Assembly (NCBI GenBank): GCA_949296645.1
Contig: CASFPH010000013.1
Location: 1 to 55,644 of the forward strand
From: an uncultured Bacteroidales bacterium
GTDB lineage: Bacteria; Bacteroidota; Bacteroidia; Bacteroidales; UBA932
Length of the DNA stretch: 55,644 nt
Reading direction: 5' to 3'
The notes below the pieces were generated by a model. That model was not told the origin of the DNA. It did no database searches and saw only the letters and a list, made by a program, of their open reading frames with translations. Of this stretch, positions 1-8,800 are shown piece by piece (positions within the stretch are counted from its first letter, which is position 1; each line of letters begins with the position of its first letter). Both the position numbers and the translations under genes were made by a program.

Positions 1-68
1 CCTCGACTTGCATGTGTTAGGCCTGCCGCTAGCGTTCATCCTGAGCCAGGATCAAACTCTTCATTGTA
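1..68 (-). rRNA. 16S ribosomal RNA, 5' end (partial)
   Basis: Read on the minus strand, the bases ending near 62 give the universal 16S start (AGAGTTTGATCCTGGCTCAG) followed by the Bacteroidetes form of the next segment (GATGAACGCTAGCGGCAGGC). Only the first ~65 bases of the gene are present; the rest lies left of the window. The exact mature 5' end cannot be fixed from sequence alone. Confidence 0.97.
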
Positions 69-231
69 TATATTATCTCTTTTGCTCGATCCGACTGTCA
101 AACCCTAGAATTTATAGGTCGGTTGACGGTTTATTTAAACCTCTTACCTTTCACTCTAATACTACATTGATTTTCAAAGAACTTTCGTTCGGAGCGCTTT
201 CTGTTCAAGCGTTTATCTCTCAAACGGGCTG

Positions 232-263
232 CAAAGATATGCGACATTTTTTTATATACCAAA
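232..263 (-). promoter_or_regulatory. rrn operon promoter (-33/-7, Bacteroidetes type)
   Basis: On the minus strand TTTG (260-263) and TATCTTTG (232-239) are separated by 20 bases, matching the Bacteroidetes TTTG-N19-21-TAnnTTTG consensus. Transcription would run left through a ~160-base leader into 16S rRNA. The remaining DNA between 68 and 395 holds this leader and the AT-rich upstream region; no convincing coding sequence is present there. Confidence 0.8.
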
Positions 264-369
264 TTTTTTCATCTTTTTTTCTAAAAAATTTTCATTTATT
301 TTTTATTCATCTGATTATCAGGCATAAAAAATTAGCAACAAATTTATCTCATTTAGCATGCTTTATATC

Positions 370-377
370 TAACTTTG
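370..377 (+). promoter_or_regulatory. -7 element before the chromate transporter pair
   Basis: TAACTTTG matches TAnnTTTG and lies 18 bases before the ATG at 396, leaving a very short leader. No good TTTG -33 partner is seen at the expected distance. Confidence 0.5.
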
Positions 378-395
378 CAGGCAAACAACATTTCT

Positions 396-962
396 ATGAA
401 AAAGAAGAACATCTATCTTGAAATATTCTCCTGCTTTTCAAAAATAGGTGCATTCACGATAGGAGGAGGATATGCAATGATCCCCATAATAGAAAACGAA
501 GTGGTAGAGAAACGGAAATGGATAGCAAAGGACGACTTCATGGAAGTTCTTGCAATATCGCAATCAGCACCAGGATTGCTGGCCGTAAACATATCCATAT
601 TTCTAGGATACAGGCTCAAGGGAATAAAAGGAAGTCTGGTCGCGACTTCAGGGAGCATACTGCCCTCGTTTCTCATCATACTGGCCATAGCAATGCTTTT
701 CCGGGATTATGCAAGTTATCCCGCTATAAACGCTATTTTCAAAGGAATAAGGCCAGTTGTCGTAGCACTTATAGCAGTTCCGGCTGTAAACATGATAAAA
801 AGCTACAACCTCTCTCCAGTAAAGATAGTGATTGCTGTCTTGGTTCTCGCAATGATAAGCTTTGCAAAGATACCGGCGACATATATATTGTTTACAGCCG
901 CAATCATATCCATATCATGTACAATTTACAAATGCAGAACTGAAAACAGAGCGAAAAAATGA
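396..962 (+). CDS. chromate transporter family protein, first half-size subunit
   Basis: A 188-residue, almost wholly hydrophobic membrane protein of the CHR (ChrA) family. The family signature GGGYAM is at residues 23-28 and the second motif, SQSAPG, at 55-60. Full ChrA proteins carry two such domains; here they are two separate genes, and the stop (960-962) overlaps the next start (959-961). Short-chain CHR pairs usually work together in an inner-membrane exporter. Chromate is the name-giving substrate of the family, but the real substrate here is not shown. The start at 396 is preferred over an in-frame TTG at 375, because 375 falls inside the -7 promoter element and adds residues that do not look conserved. 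Confidence 0.88.
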   Translation: MKKKNIYLEIFSCFSKIGAFTIGGGYAMIPIIENEVVEKRKWIAKDDFMEVLAISQSAPGLLAVNISIFLGYRLKGIKGSLVATSGSILPSFLIILAIAMLFRDYASYPAINAIFKGIRPVVVALIAVPAVNMIKSYNLSPVKIVIAVLVLAMISFAKIPATYILFTAAIISISCTIYKCRTENRAKK

Positions 963-1486
963 TTTACCTGCAACTTTTCTACACGTTTTTCATCATAGGC
1001 ATATTCACTTTCGGAGGAGGATATGCAATGCTTTCACTTATACAGAACGAAGTTGTTGTAAAACACCAGTGGATAGACCCTCAGGGGTTTACGGACATAA
1101 TAGCCATATCACAGATGACGCCAGGACCTATAGGCATAAACAGCGCGACTTACCTTGGATATACAGTAACCGGAAACGTATTCGGTTCTATCGTGGCATC
1201 AACGGCAGTAATGCTTCCGTCTTTTCTGATAATTCTCACGATTTGCCTCATGATGGAGAAATTCAGAAAAAGCAGATGGTTCCACAACCTTATGATAGAC
1301 ATCAGGCCGATAGTAGTCGGAATGATAGGTGCAGCCGCAGCAGTACTCATGAATGGTGAAAACTTCATAGACGCGACAAGCTGGATACTGTTCGGCGCGG
1401 CGTTCATTGCCGGAAAATTCTACAAGGTCAGCCCTATAATAACGATAATAGCAGGCGGGCTGGCCGGCTTTCTGATCTACTACTAA
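959..1486 (+). CDS. chromate transporter family protein, second half-size subunit
   Basis: A 175-residue hydrophobic CHR-family protein with GGGYAM at residues 19-24 and the canonical SQMTPGPIG motif beginning at 51. It starts in a four-base ATGA overlap with the preceding half-transporter, so the two are probably translationally coupled and form a heteromeric carrier. This copy keeps the consensus TPGPIG loop, whereas the first copy has APGLLA, so the halves have diverged and are not a recent duplication. The gene ends 14 bases before the convergent HdeD-like gene, with no terminator hairpin between them. Confidence 0.88.
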   Translation: MIYLQLFYTFFIIGIFTFGGGYAMLSLIQNEVVVKHQWIDPQGFTDIIAISQMTPGPIGINSATYLGYTVTGNVFGSIVASTAVMLPSFLIILTICLMMEKFRKSRWFHNLMIDIRPIVVGMIGAAAAVLMNGENFIDATSWILFGAAFIAGKFYKVSPIITIIAGGLAGFLIYY

Positions 1487-1500
1487 AAACTATACAAATT

Positions 1501-2097
1501 CTATATACCTTTATCCTCTTCGAAATCGGTATCTTCTACAATATGTTTTCTACCATAACTGTCAAATACCTCGACATTCCTGTATTTCCATGCACCGAAT
1601 ATCTCCGAAAGTGCATATATGGCCATCACTACGCCTGAGAAGACAAATATGGAAGAAAGTGTCTTGAACGGATTGAAAAGAATCAGCACACCGCTGCATA
1701 TAATGAGAGCTGGTACGACATACATCCAGAACGGTACCGGGACAAATCTGGATGTATAATACATATTTACCACAGCACCTGTTCCGGCTATAATGATTGC
1801 AAGCGCAAAAAGATACATGAGAAGATTAAGAAAGAAATCAGGAAATATAAGCAGAACAATACCGAACAGTAAACCGCCCAGACCTGCCACCGAAAACGGG
1901 AACGACCTTCCTGAAGTTTTTCTCAAGTGGGCGACGAAATCGAAAATTCCGGCAACTGTAAAGATTGCTCCGATAACATAGACAATAGTACGGCTGACCA
2001 CATCCGGCCACAACACAAGCACCAGACCTATGATCAGATAGGCAAAACCGCGAATCATGGACGCGCTTCTGTCAGTAAATGAAGACACGATGTTCAT
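1501..2097 (-). CDS. HdeD/DUF308-family membrane protein
   Basis: 198 residues with about six hydrophobic segments of ~20 residues and a charged C-terminal tail rich in Glu and Asp. The alternating glycine-rich helices (RGFAYLIIGLVLVLWPDV near the N terminus) resemble the DUF308 repeat of HdeD, a membrane protein linked in enterobacteria to acid resistance. That role is not demonstrated in this group. The start at 2097 is chosen because an upstream extension would read through tRNA-His and its terminator; an AAAAAGG sequence precedes this ATG. Function is inferred at family level only. Confidence 0.75.
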   Translation of the reverse strand: MNIVSSFTDRSASMIRGFAYLIIGLVLVLWPDVVSRTIVYVIGAIFTVAGIFDFVAHLRKTSGRSFPFSVAGLGGLLFGIVLLIFPDFFLNLLMYLFALAIIIAGTGAVVNMYYTSRFVPVPFWMYVVPALIICSGVLILFNPFKTLSSIFVFSGVVMAIYALSEIFGAWKYRNVEVFDSYGRKHIVEDTDFEEDKGI

Positions 2098-2120
2098 AGC
2101 AAAAACCTTTTTACTTTCCA

Positions 2121-2128
2121 CAAAGATA
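2121..2128 (-). promoter_or_regulatory. -7 element before the HdeD-like gene
   Basis: The minus strand reads TATCTTTG, a match to TAnnTTTG, 24 bases before the ATG at 2097. No clear TTTG lies upstream at the right distance, since the T-tract of the tRNA terminator occupies that place. Confidence 0.45.
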
Positions 2129-2140
2129 GCGAATGGGGAT

Positions 2141-2183
2141 AAATAAAAAAAGGAGAAAGACTCATAATAGTTGTCTTTCTCCT
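2141..2183 (-). terminator. rho-independent terminator after tRNA-His
   Basis: A perfect 11-bp inverted repeat (2151-2161 with 2173-2183) around an 11-base loop is followed on the minus strand by seven T. It ends the tRNA-His transcript. Confidence 0.88.
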
Positions 2184-2188
2184 GAAGG

Positions 2189-2263
2189 GGTGGAAGATGG
2201 GGTTCGAACCCACGACCTCTGGTGCCACAAACCAGCGCTCTAACCAACTGAGCTACATCCACC
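2189..2263 (-). tRNA. tRNA-His(GTG)
   Basis: The minus strand folds as a full cloverleaf with anticodon loop TTGTGGC (anticodon GTG). It carries the extra 5' G (position -1) opposite C73 that marks histidine tRNAs. CCA is not encoded. Position 6 (T) faces position 67 (T), a mismatch in the acceptor stem. A single-gene unit with its own promoter and terminator. Confidence 0.95.
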
Positions 2264-2289
2264 ATAAAGCCATTTTTACAATGGGAATG

Positions 2290-2320
2290 CAAAGATAGTA
2301 CAATTTATCATATCTGCAAA
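2290..2320 (-). promoter_or_regulatory. promoter of tRNA-His
   Basis: Minus-strand TTTG (2317-2320), 19-base spacer, TATCTTTG (2290-2297): a full match to the Bacteroidetes vegetative promoter, placed about 27 bases before the tRNA. Confidence 0.8.
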
Positions 2321-2403
2321 GTTTTTCCTTTCAAAAACTTTTTTTTCATAAAATTCATCACTTTTTTTATGGGAACTGTTAAAAATTTCCACTTTTTTTT
2401 CGT

Positions 2404-2411
2404 TATCTTTG
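2404..2411 (+). promoter_or_regulatory. -7 element before the carboxyltransferase gene
   Basis: TATCTTTG matches TAnnTTTG, giving a leader of roughly 65 bases to the ATG at 2481. The -33 region is T-rich without an exact TTTG. Confidence 0.55.
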
Positions 2412-2480
2412 TTGAAACGGAATATAACGGTTTTGCATAGCAATAACAAAAAATAATAACATTACTGAAAACATCTATTT

Positions 2481-4262
2481 ATGGCACGTGAAATCAAATT
2501 CTCATTAGTCTATAGAGACATGTGGCAATCATCCGGAAAATATGTTCCGATGGTGCACCAGCTGAAACAGGTTGCTCCGGTAATAATCGACATGGGTTGT
2601 TTTGACCGAGTCGAAACGAACGGTGGAGCGTTTGAACAGGTAAACCTGCTCTTTGGGGAAAATCCGAACAAGGCCGTAAGGGAATGGACGGCACCTTTCA
2701 ACAAGGCAGGCATACAGACTCATATGCTGGAAAGAGGTCTCAATGCTCTCAGAATGAATCCTGTCCCGGCTGATGTAAGAGCACTCATGTACAAGGTAAA
2801 AGCCAAACAGGGAACAAATATATCAAGATCATTCTGCGGCCTCAACGACCACAGAAACCTTGAAGGCTCCGTCAAATACGCCAAAGAAGGAGGAATGATC
2901 TCCCAGGTGGCACTCAGCATTACACATTCTCCGATACATACCGTAGAATACTATATGGATATCGTAGACAAGGTTGTCGGATACGGATGCGATGAAATCT
3001 GTCTAAAGGACATGGCCGGCATAGGAAGGCCAGCCTTTCTGGGCAAACTGACAAAAGCCATAAAGGACAAATATCCGCATATTAAGGTACAGTATCACGG
3101 ACATACCGGTCCGGGATTTTCAGTAGCATCAATGCTTGAAGTTGCCAGAGCCGGAGCAGACTATCTGGACGTAGCCATAGAACCGCTTTCATGGGGAAAG
3201 GTACATCCAGACGTCATAACCATACGTGAAATGCTCAAGGACGACGGCTTCCTGGTAAAGGACATAAACATGGACGCATATATGGAAGCCAGAAGACTCA
3301 CCCAGACTTTCATAGATGACTATCTTGGATATTTCATTGACCAGGGGAACTCGAAAATGTCATCGCTGCTGGTAGGATGCGGACTTCCAGGTGGAATGAT
3401 GGGTTCAATGATGGCCGATCTAAAGGGATTCCAGGGTGCAATCAACATGTCGTTAAGAAATCAGGGCAAAAAGGAAGTGTCACTGAACGACCTAGTTGTA
3501 ATGCTGTTCAAGGAAGTCGAATACGTATGGCCTAGACTCGGATATCCTCCTCTCGTAACCCCGTTCAGCCAATACGTCAAGAATGTTGCACTGATGAACC
3601 TCATGCACATGCTGAAAGGAGAACCTAGATGGAGTACCATTGACAAGGATACATGGAATATGATTCTCGGAAAGACAGGAAAACTCCCTGGCGAACTGGA
3701 TCCTGAAATCATCAAACTTGCCAAGGAAAAAGGTCTTGAATTCTATACCGGAAATCCACAGGATGCATTCCCTGACGAACTCGACAGGTTCAGAAAGGAA
3801 ATAAAGGAAAACAAATGGGATTTCGGAGAAGACGACGAAGAACTGTTTGAATTTGCAATGCACGAAAGACAGTACAGAGACTACAAGAGCGGAGTAGCCA
3901 AACAGAGATTCAATCAGGAACTCGAAGCTGCCAAGGAAAAGGCAGGTGCTCCTATTGTAATAACGAGGCCGGTTGTGGAAATGCCTAAATTCGACATAGA
4001 CAAATTCGTAGCCGAACATCCGGAAGCAAAACCGGTACAGGCTCCTGTAAAAGGCATGCTTCTTTGGGAATACGATGTTGCCGATGCATCCAAAGCCCCT
4101 GCCATCGGTAAACAAGTCAAGACAGGTGATATAATCTGCGCCGTACAGGCTTATTATGGAATGGAAAATGTCATATCCAATTTTGACGGCAAACTTGTTG
4201 CCATATTCCCGAAACAAGGAGAACAGGTAGAAAAAGGAGAAATCATTGCTTTCGTGGAATAA
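2481..4262 (+). CDS. oxaloacetate decarboxylase alpha / pyruvate carboxylase B-type carboxyltransferase, biotin lysine absent
   Basis: 593 residues. The N-terminal ~300 residues form an HMGL-type carboxyltransferase TIM barrel with RDMWQ at 12-16, the likely carbamylated Lys176 in CLKDMAG, and the metal ligands His206 and His208. A conserved carboxylase domain follows, and residues ~525-593 form a biotinyl/lipoyl-like domain. Relatives move a carboxyl group between oxaloacetate or pyruvate and protein-bound biotin. The biotin-bearing AMK motif is missing: the hairpin reads QAYYGMEN (556-563), one residue longer than EAMKMEN and with no lysine, while the frame stays open. The protein may therefore depend on a separate biotin carrier or have a changed role. 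No partner subunit (OadB, OadG or biotin carboxylase) is in the window. It is monocistronic, between a -7 element and a terminator. Confidence 0.85.
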   Translation: MAREIKFSLVYRDMWQSSGKYVPMVHQLKQVAPVIIDMGCFDRVETNGGAFEQVNLLFGENPNKAVREWTAPFNKAGIQTHMLERGLNALRMNPVPADVRALMYKVKAKQGTNISRSFCGLNDHRNLEGSVKYAKEGGMISQVALSITHSPIHTVEYYMDIVDKVVGYGCDEICLKDMAGIGRPAFLGKLTKAIKDKYPHIKVQYHGHTGPGFSVASMLEVARAGADYLDVAIEPLSWGKVHPDVITIREMLKDDGFLVKDINMDAYMEARRLTQTFIDDYLGYFIDQGNSKMSSLLVGCGLPGGMMGSMMADLKGFQGAINMSLRNQGKKEVSLNDLVVMLFKEVEYVWPRLGYPPLVTPFSQYVKNVALMNLMHMLKGEPRWSTIDKDTWNMILGKTGKLPGELDPEIIKLAKEKGLEFYTGNPQDAFPDELDRFRKEIKENKWDFGEDDEELFEFAMHERQYRDYKSGVAKQRFNQELEAAKEKAGAPIVITRPVVEMPKFDIDKFVAEHPEAKPVQAPVKGMLLWEYDVADASKAPAIGKQVKTGDIICAVQAYYGMENVISNFDGKLVAIFPKQGEQVEKGEIIAFVE

Positions 4263-4300
4263 AACCGAATAAGACCGCGTAAAGCCAACTGAAAATAAGA

Positions 4301-4337
4301 CTGTGCCGCAATTAAATTTTTGCGGTGCAGTTTTTTA
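4301..4337 (+). terminator. rho-independent terminator of the carboxyltransferase gene
   Basis: A 10-bp stem (4301-4310 with 4321-4330, two G-T wobbles) is followed by TTTTTT, 39 bases after the stop codon. Confidence 0.85.
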
Positions 4338-4607
4338 TTGCGAACTGCCGGTTGTATTTTTCTTTCGCAGCGACTGGCGAGCCTGTTTGCGACTCCGCAA
4401 CATACATCTGATTGTCAGTAATATATAAAAACTATACTTACACACTCGCCAGAAAAGCCTTATAATGGGAAAAGCCCGGTACAATACCGAGCTTTGTTTC
4501 AGTCCAAGAGGAGCTCTCAATCAACATTAACCATCCAACTTTTTAGGATAATATCATATATCACAACCTCTTTTTCATTTTCATCAGGCAAATCCTGATT
4601 GCCGCCG
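4338..4607. other. non-coding stretch with a short hairpin
   Basis: No convincing gene. A 61-codon minus-strand frame has no recognisable features. The stretch contains an 11-bp imperfect hairpin (about 4471-4494, loop CAA, one mismatch) flanked by AAAA and TTTG runs, and a 6-bp inverted repeat (ATCAGG/CCTGAT) just downstream of tRNA-Arg(CCG) that lacks a T-tract. Either could end the tRNA transcript. Confidence 0.4.
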
Positions 4608-4679
4608 TACCCCCGGCAGGAATCGAACCTGCACCTCAAGAACCGGAATCTTGAATTCTATCCGTTAAACTACAAGGGC
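4608..4679 (-). tRNA. tRNA-Arg(CCG)
   Basis: The minus strand folds as a cloverleaf with anticodon stem CAAGA/TCTTG and loop TTCCGGT, so the anticodon is CCG (arginine CGG codons). The T loop is TTCGATT. The acceptor stem has G-T wobbles including G1-T72; the discriminator is A and CCA is not encoded. Confidence 0.93.
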
Positions 4680-4688
4680 AATCAGATG

Positions 4689-4726
4689 CAAAGATATAGA
4701 ATCTCCGCAAAAAAAGTGTATATTTG
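4689..4726. promoter_or_regulatory. divergent -7 elements for tRNA-Arg(CCG) and fabD
   Basis: The minus strand has TATCTTTG at 4689-4696, ten bases before the tRNA. The plus strand has TATATTTG at 4719-4726, 28 bases before the fabD ATG. Both match TAnnTTTG. Neither has an exact TTTG -33 box, and the two promoters overlap in each other's upstream space. Confidence 0.55.
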
Positions 4727-4753
4727 CAGCGAATTTTCAAAAAATATCCAATT

Positions 4754-5626
4754 ATGCAAGCATATGTATTTCCCGGACAGGGAGCGCAGTTCAAAGGCAT
4801 GGGGAAAGATCTTTACGACAACAATCCTACTGCCAGAGAAATGTTCGAAAAGGCAAATGAAATACTCGGTTTCAGAATAACAGACATCATGTTCAACGGA
4901 ACCGACGAAGAACTCAAGCAGACAAAAGTTACCCAGCCTGCGATATTTCTGCATTCGGTAATACTTGCAAAATGCCTTGAATCTTTCAAACCGGACATGG
5001 TAGCGGGACATTCCCTTGGCGAATTCTCCGCACTGGTTGCCGCAGGAGCACTCAATTTCGAGGATGGGCTCAAACTTGTATCGGCAAGGGCAAAGGCAAT
5101 GCAGAAAGCCTGTGAGGCAGAACCATCAACCATGGCTGCCGTTCTTGGTCTTGACGACCACACCGTAGAAGAAATATGCAGCGCAACAGAAGGGGTAGTA
5201 CCAGCCAATTACAACTGCAAAGGCCAGCTTGTGATATCAGGCAAAAAGGAAGCGCTTGAAAAGGCATGCGAGAAACTGAAAGCAGCAGGAGCAAAAAGGG
5301 CTCTGATACTGTCTGTAGGCGGGGCATTCCATTCTCCGCTTATGGAACCGGCAAGACAGGAACTTGCGGAAGCCATAGAAGCCACTGTATTTTCAAAACC
5401 GGTATGTCCTGTATACCAAAATGTGGACGCTGCTCCGCATACTGATCCGGAAGAAATAAAGAGGAACCTGCTCATACAGCTTACGGCTCCTGTAAAATGG
5501 ACACAGATAATAGAACACATGAACCGTGACGGTGCAACCTCATACACGGAACTCGGCCCAGGAAATGTACTTCAGGGACTTATTAAAAAAATAATCCCCG
5601 GTGCAGTAACAGAAGGACATCAATGA
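4754..5626 (+). CDS. fabD: malonyl-CoA:ACP transacylase
   Basis: 290 residues. It loads malonyl groups from CoA onto acyl carrier protein for type II fatty-acid synthesis in the cytoplasm. Family marks are FPGQG at residues 6-10, the nucleophile Ser87 in GHSLGE (85-90), and the catalytic His193 in GAFHSPLM. Length is normal. The start at 4754 gives the usual MQAYVFPGQG; an upstream TTG would lie inside the -7 promoter element. It is separate from plsX and fabH, which sit in another operon at 12-14 kb. Confidence 0.97.
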   Translation: MQAYVFPGQGAQFKGMGKDLYDNNPTAREMFEKANEILGFRITDIMFNGTDEELKQTKVTQPAIFLHSVILAKCLESFKPDMVAGHSLGEFSALVAAGALNFEDGLKLVSARAKAMQKACEAEPSTMAAVLGLDDHTVEEICSATEGVVPANYNCKGQLVISGKKEALEKACEKLKAAGAKRALILSVGGAFHSPLMEPARQELAEAIEATVFSKPVCPVYQNVDAAPHTDPEEIKRNLLIQLTAPVKWTQIIEHMNRDGATSYTELGPGNVLQGLIKKIIPGAVTEGHQ

Positions 5627-5715
5627 CAAAGCTTGTCTGATTCTCTGTAAAATATTAGGGTAAACGGTATTACGATTGTATATATATTGTGACTATATTG
5701 TTTTTAAATCGCAAT

Positions 5716-5764
5716 ATTTCTTCCGGATCTTGACAAAAAGGTTCGGAAGAGATGTTTTGTTTAC
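5716..5764 (+). terminator. hairpin between fabD and nifJ: fabD terminator or nifJ leader attenuator
   Basis: A 14-bp stem with four G-T wobbles (5716-5729 with 5740-5753) and a 10-base loop is followed by GTTTTGTTTAC. It lies 90 bases after fabD and 53 before the nifJ ATG. No TAnnTTTG element is visible between the hairpin and nifJ, so nifJ transcripts may start upstream and pass through it. Confidence 0.5.
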
Positions 5765-5805
5765 AGTTAAACCAGATAACAAACTATAATTAAAAGTTAA
5801 ACGCA

Positions 5806-8800
5806 ATGGCTAAAGAAAAAAAATTCATTACCTGTGACGGTAACTATGCTGCAGCTCATGTAGCATATATGTTTAGCGAACTTGCGGCAATCTACCCTAT
5901 CACTCCTTCGTCAACCATGGCGGAGCTTGTTGACGAGTGGGCTGCTTTCGACAAAAAAAACATTTTCGGAGAAAAGGTTAAAGTTGTTGAGATGCAGAGC
6001 GAGGGCGGTGCTGCCGGTGCTGTTCACGGATCCCTTCAAGCTGGAGTACTGACAAGTACGTTTACCGCCTCACAAGGTCTTCTGTTGATGATTCCAAACA
6101 TGTACAAGATAGCTGGAGAGTTGCTTCCTACAGTTTTCCACGTATCTGCAAGAGCATTGGCTTCTCAGGCACTTTCAATTTTCGGTGACCACCAGGACGT
6201 AATGTCTGCAAGACAGACAGGATTTGCATTCCTTGCATCATCAAGTGTCCAGGAAGCTATGGATATGGCAGCGGTTGCACACCTGTCAACCATCAAGTCA
6301 AGCGTACCTTTCGTACACTTCTTCGACGGGTTCAGAACTTCACATGAAATTCAGAAAATAGAACTTATAGACGCTGAAGACCTGAAAGGACTTCTCAGTA
6401 CAAAATCACTTGCAAAATTCCGTGCAAGGGCGCTTAACCCTAATTCTCCTGTAACAAGAGGTACTGCACAGAACCCTGACGTTTACTTCCAGGCAAGGGA
6501 GGCTTCAAACAAATATTATGAAGCAGTACCTGACATCGTGGCAAGATACATGGGAGAAATTACTGAAATTACAGGCCGTCATTATCTTCCGTTCGACTAT
6601 TACGGAGACCCTGAAGCTGAAAACATCATAATCGCAATGGGTTCCGTATGCGAAACAATCAAAGAAACCATTGACTACCTGATGAAAAAAGGAGAGAAAG
6701 TAGGTCTTATCAACGTAAGACTTTACAGACCTTTCTCTGCAAAATACTTCCTCAGAGTTCTTCCGAAGACAGTCAAGAAAATCGCCGTACTTGACAGGAC
6801 AAAAGAACCCGGATCTACCGGAGAGCCTTTGTTCCTGGATGTCAAGTCTGTTCTTATGGAAAACATGGACAAGCTTCCTGTTCTCGTAGGCGGACGCTAC
6901 GGTCTTTCATCAAAGGACACAAGCCCTGCACAGATCCTTGCGGTTTATGACAACCTTAAGATGAAAGAACCTAAGAACGATTTCACAATCGGTATAGTCG
7001 ACGACGTGACATTCAAATCTCTTCCTCAGAAAGAAGAAATCAGCCTTTCAGAAGGAGACATTTACGAGTGCAAGTTCTATGGACTCGGTTCTGACGGTAC
7101 TGTAGGTGCAAACAAGAACACTATCAAGATCATCGGTGGAACAACACCTAAATACTGTCAGGCATACTTCGACTATGACTCGAAGAAATCAGGAGGATTC
7201 ACCTGCTCACACCTGAGATTCGGTGACACCCCTATCAGATCCACTTATCTGGTATCAACCCCTGACTTCGTAGCATGCCACGTTCCTTCATATCTTTCAA
7301 AATATGATGTACTCAAAGGAATAAAGAGAGGCGGTACATTCCTTCTAAACAGTCTTTGGTCAAAAGAAGAGACTATCAAGAGAATTCCGGATTATGTAAA
7401 AATGCAGATTGCAAAGAAAGGTCTGAAATTTTTCATCATCAACGCGTCACAGATTGCGGCTGAAATAGGTCTCGGAAACAGAACCAATACCATTCTCCAG
7501 TCAGCATTCTTCAAGATTACAGAAATCATCCCTTACGAACAGGCCGTAAAGGAAATGAAGAAGGCTATCGACAAGAGCTACGGAAAGAAAGGAGAAAACA
7601 TCGTAAACATGAACTATGCTGCAGTTGACAGAGGTTCAGAATACGAACAGGTTGAAATACCTACTGAATGGCACAACATATCGGCTTCATTCAGACCTGA
7701 CAGCTACGACAGAATGGCTCCGGAATGGGTAAGAAACGTAGCATACGTTGTAAATGCACAGAACGGGAACGACCTTCCTGTAAGCGCATTCGCTTCAGAA
7801 GAATACGTGAACGGAACCATCCCTGCAGGTACGGCAGCATTTGAAAAGAGAGGTGTTGCGATAGCAGTACCTGAATGGCAGGCAGAAAACTGTATCCAGT
7901 GCAACCAGTGTTCATTCGTCTGCCCTCACGCAGCAATCCGACCGTTCCTGATGACGGAAGAAGAAGCGAAGAATGCTCCTGAAAGCATCAAGAGAGTGAA
8001 AGGAAACGGTCCTTACAAGGATTACTACTTCACAATGCAGGTTTCTCCGCTTGACTGTACAGGCTGCGGAAACTGTGCCGATGTATGTCCTGCCAAGACA
8101 AAAGCACTTGTAATGAAGTCAGAAGAGTCACAGGCTGGCGAAGCTGCAAACTTCGAATACATGCACTCTACTATCGGATATAAGGACAACGTACAGTCCA
8201 AATCACAGAATGTAAAGAACTCACAGTTCGCACAGCCGCTGTTCGAATTCTCAGGTGCATGTGCAGGTTGCGGTGAAACACCTTACATCAAGGCAATAAC
8301 ACAGCTCTTCGGAGACAGGATGATGATATCGAATGCGACAGGATGTTCTTCCATCTACGGAGGTTCATTCCCTGCATCTCCATACTGCAAGGACAAGAAC
8401 GGAAGAGGTCCGGCATGGGCAAACTCACTGTTCGAGGACAACGCTGAATTCGGCCTCGGTATGAGACTCGCATCCGAAAGGCTCAGAGACACTGTTGCAA
8501 GGCTCATGGCCCAGGGTCTTGAATGCGACAAATGCAGCGCTGAAATCAAGGCTCTCTTCGCAGAATGGCTTAGCAAACGCAGCGATGCCGACGCTACAAG
8601 GGAAATCGCAGACAAACTCGTACCTTTGATGGAAGCTTGCGGATGCGATATCTGTAAAGAACTTCTCCAGTACAAGGACTGCATTGCTGCCCGTTCACAA
8701 TGGATCTTCGGAGGCGACGGTTGGGCATACGACATCGGATACGGCGGACTCGACCATGTACTTGCTTCCGGCGAAAATGTGAACGTACTTGTACTTGATA

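Noticed and set aside
8..421. 137-codon plus-strand frame over the 16S 5' end and rRNA leader
   Set aside because: It runs antisense to 16S rRNA and its promoter and has a low-complexity, AT-driven composition with no protein family features.
396..1486. The two chromate-transporter halves as one gene broken by a frameshift
   Set aside because: Each half has its own start, complete motifs and normal half-size length, and the four-base overlap is a typical two-gene junction; split CHR pairs are a known form.
2098..2292. N-terminal extension of the HdeD-like protein
   Set aside because: The extension translates tRNA-His and its terminator; the ATG at 2097 has an upstream AAAAAGG and a -7 element.
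3492..4217. 241-codon minus-strand frame inside the carboxyltransferase gene
   Set aside because: It is antisense to a well-supported gene, and its translation shows no family pattern.
4335..4520. 61-codon minus-strand frame between the carboxyltransferase and tRNA-Arg(CCG)
   Set aside because: It overlaps a terminator and a hairpin, has no recognisable motif and no promoter of the consensus type.
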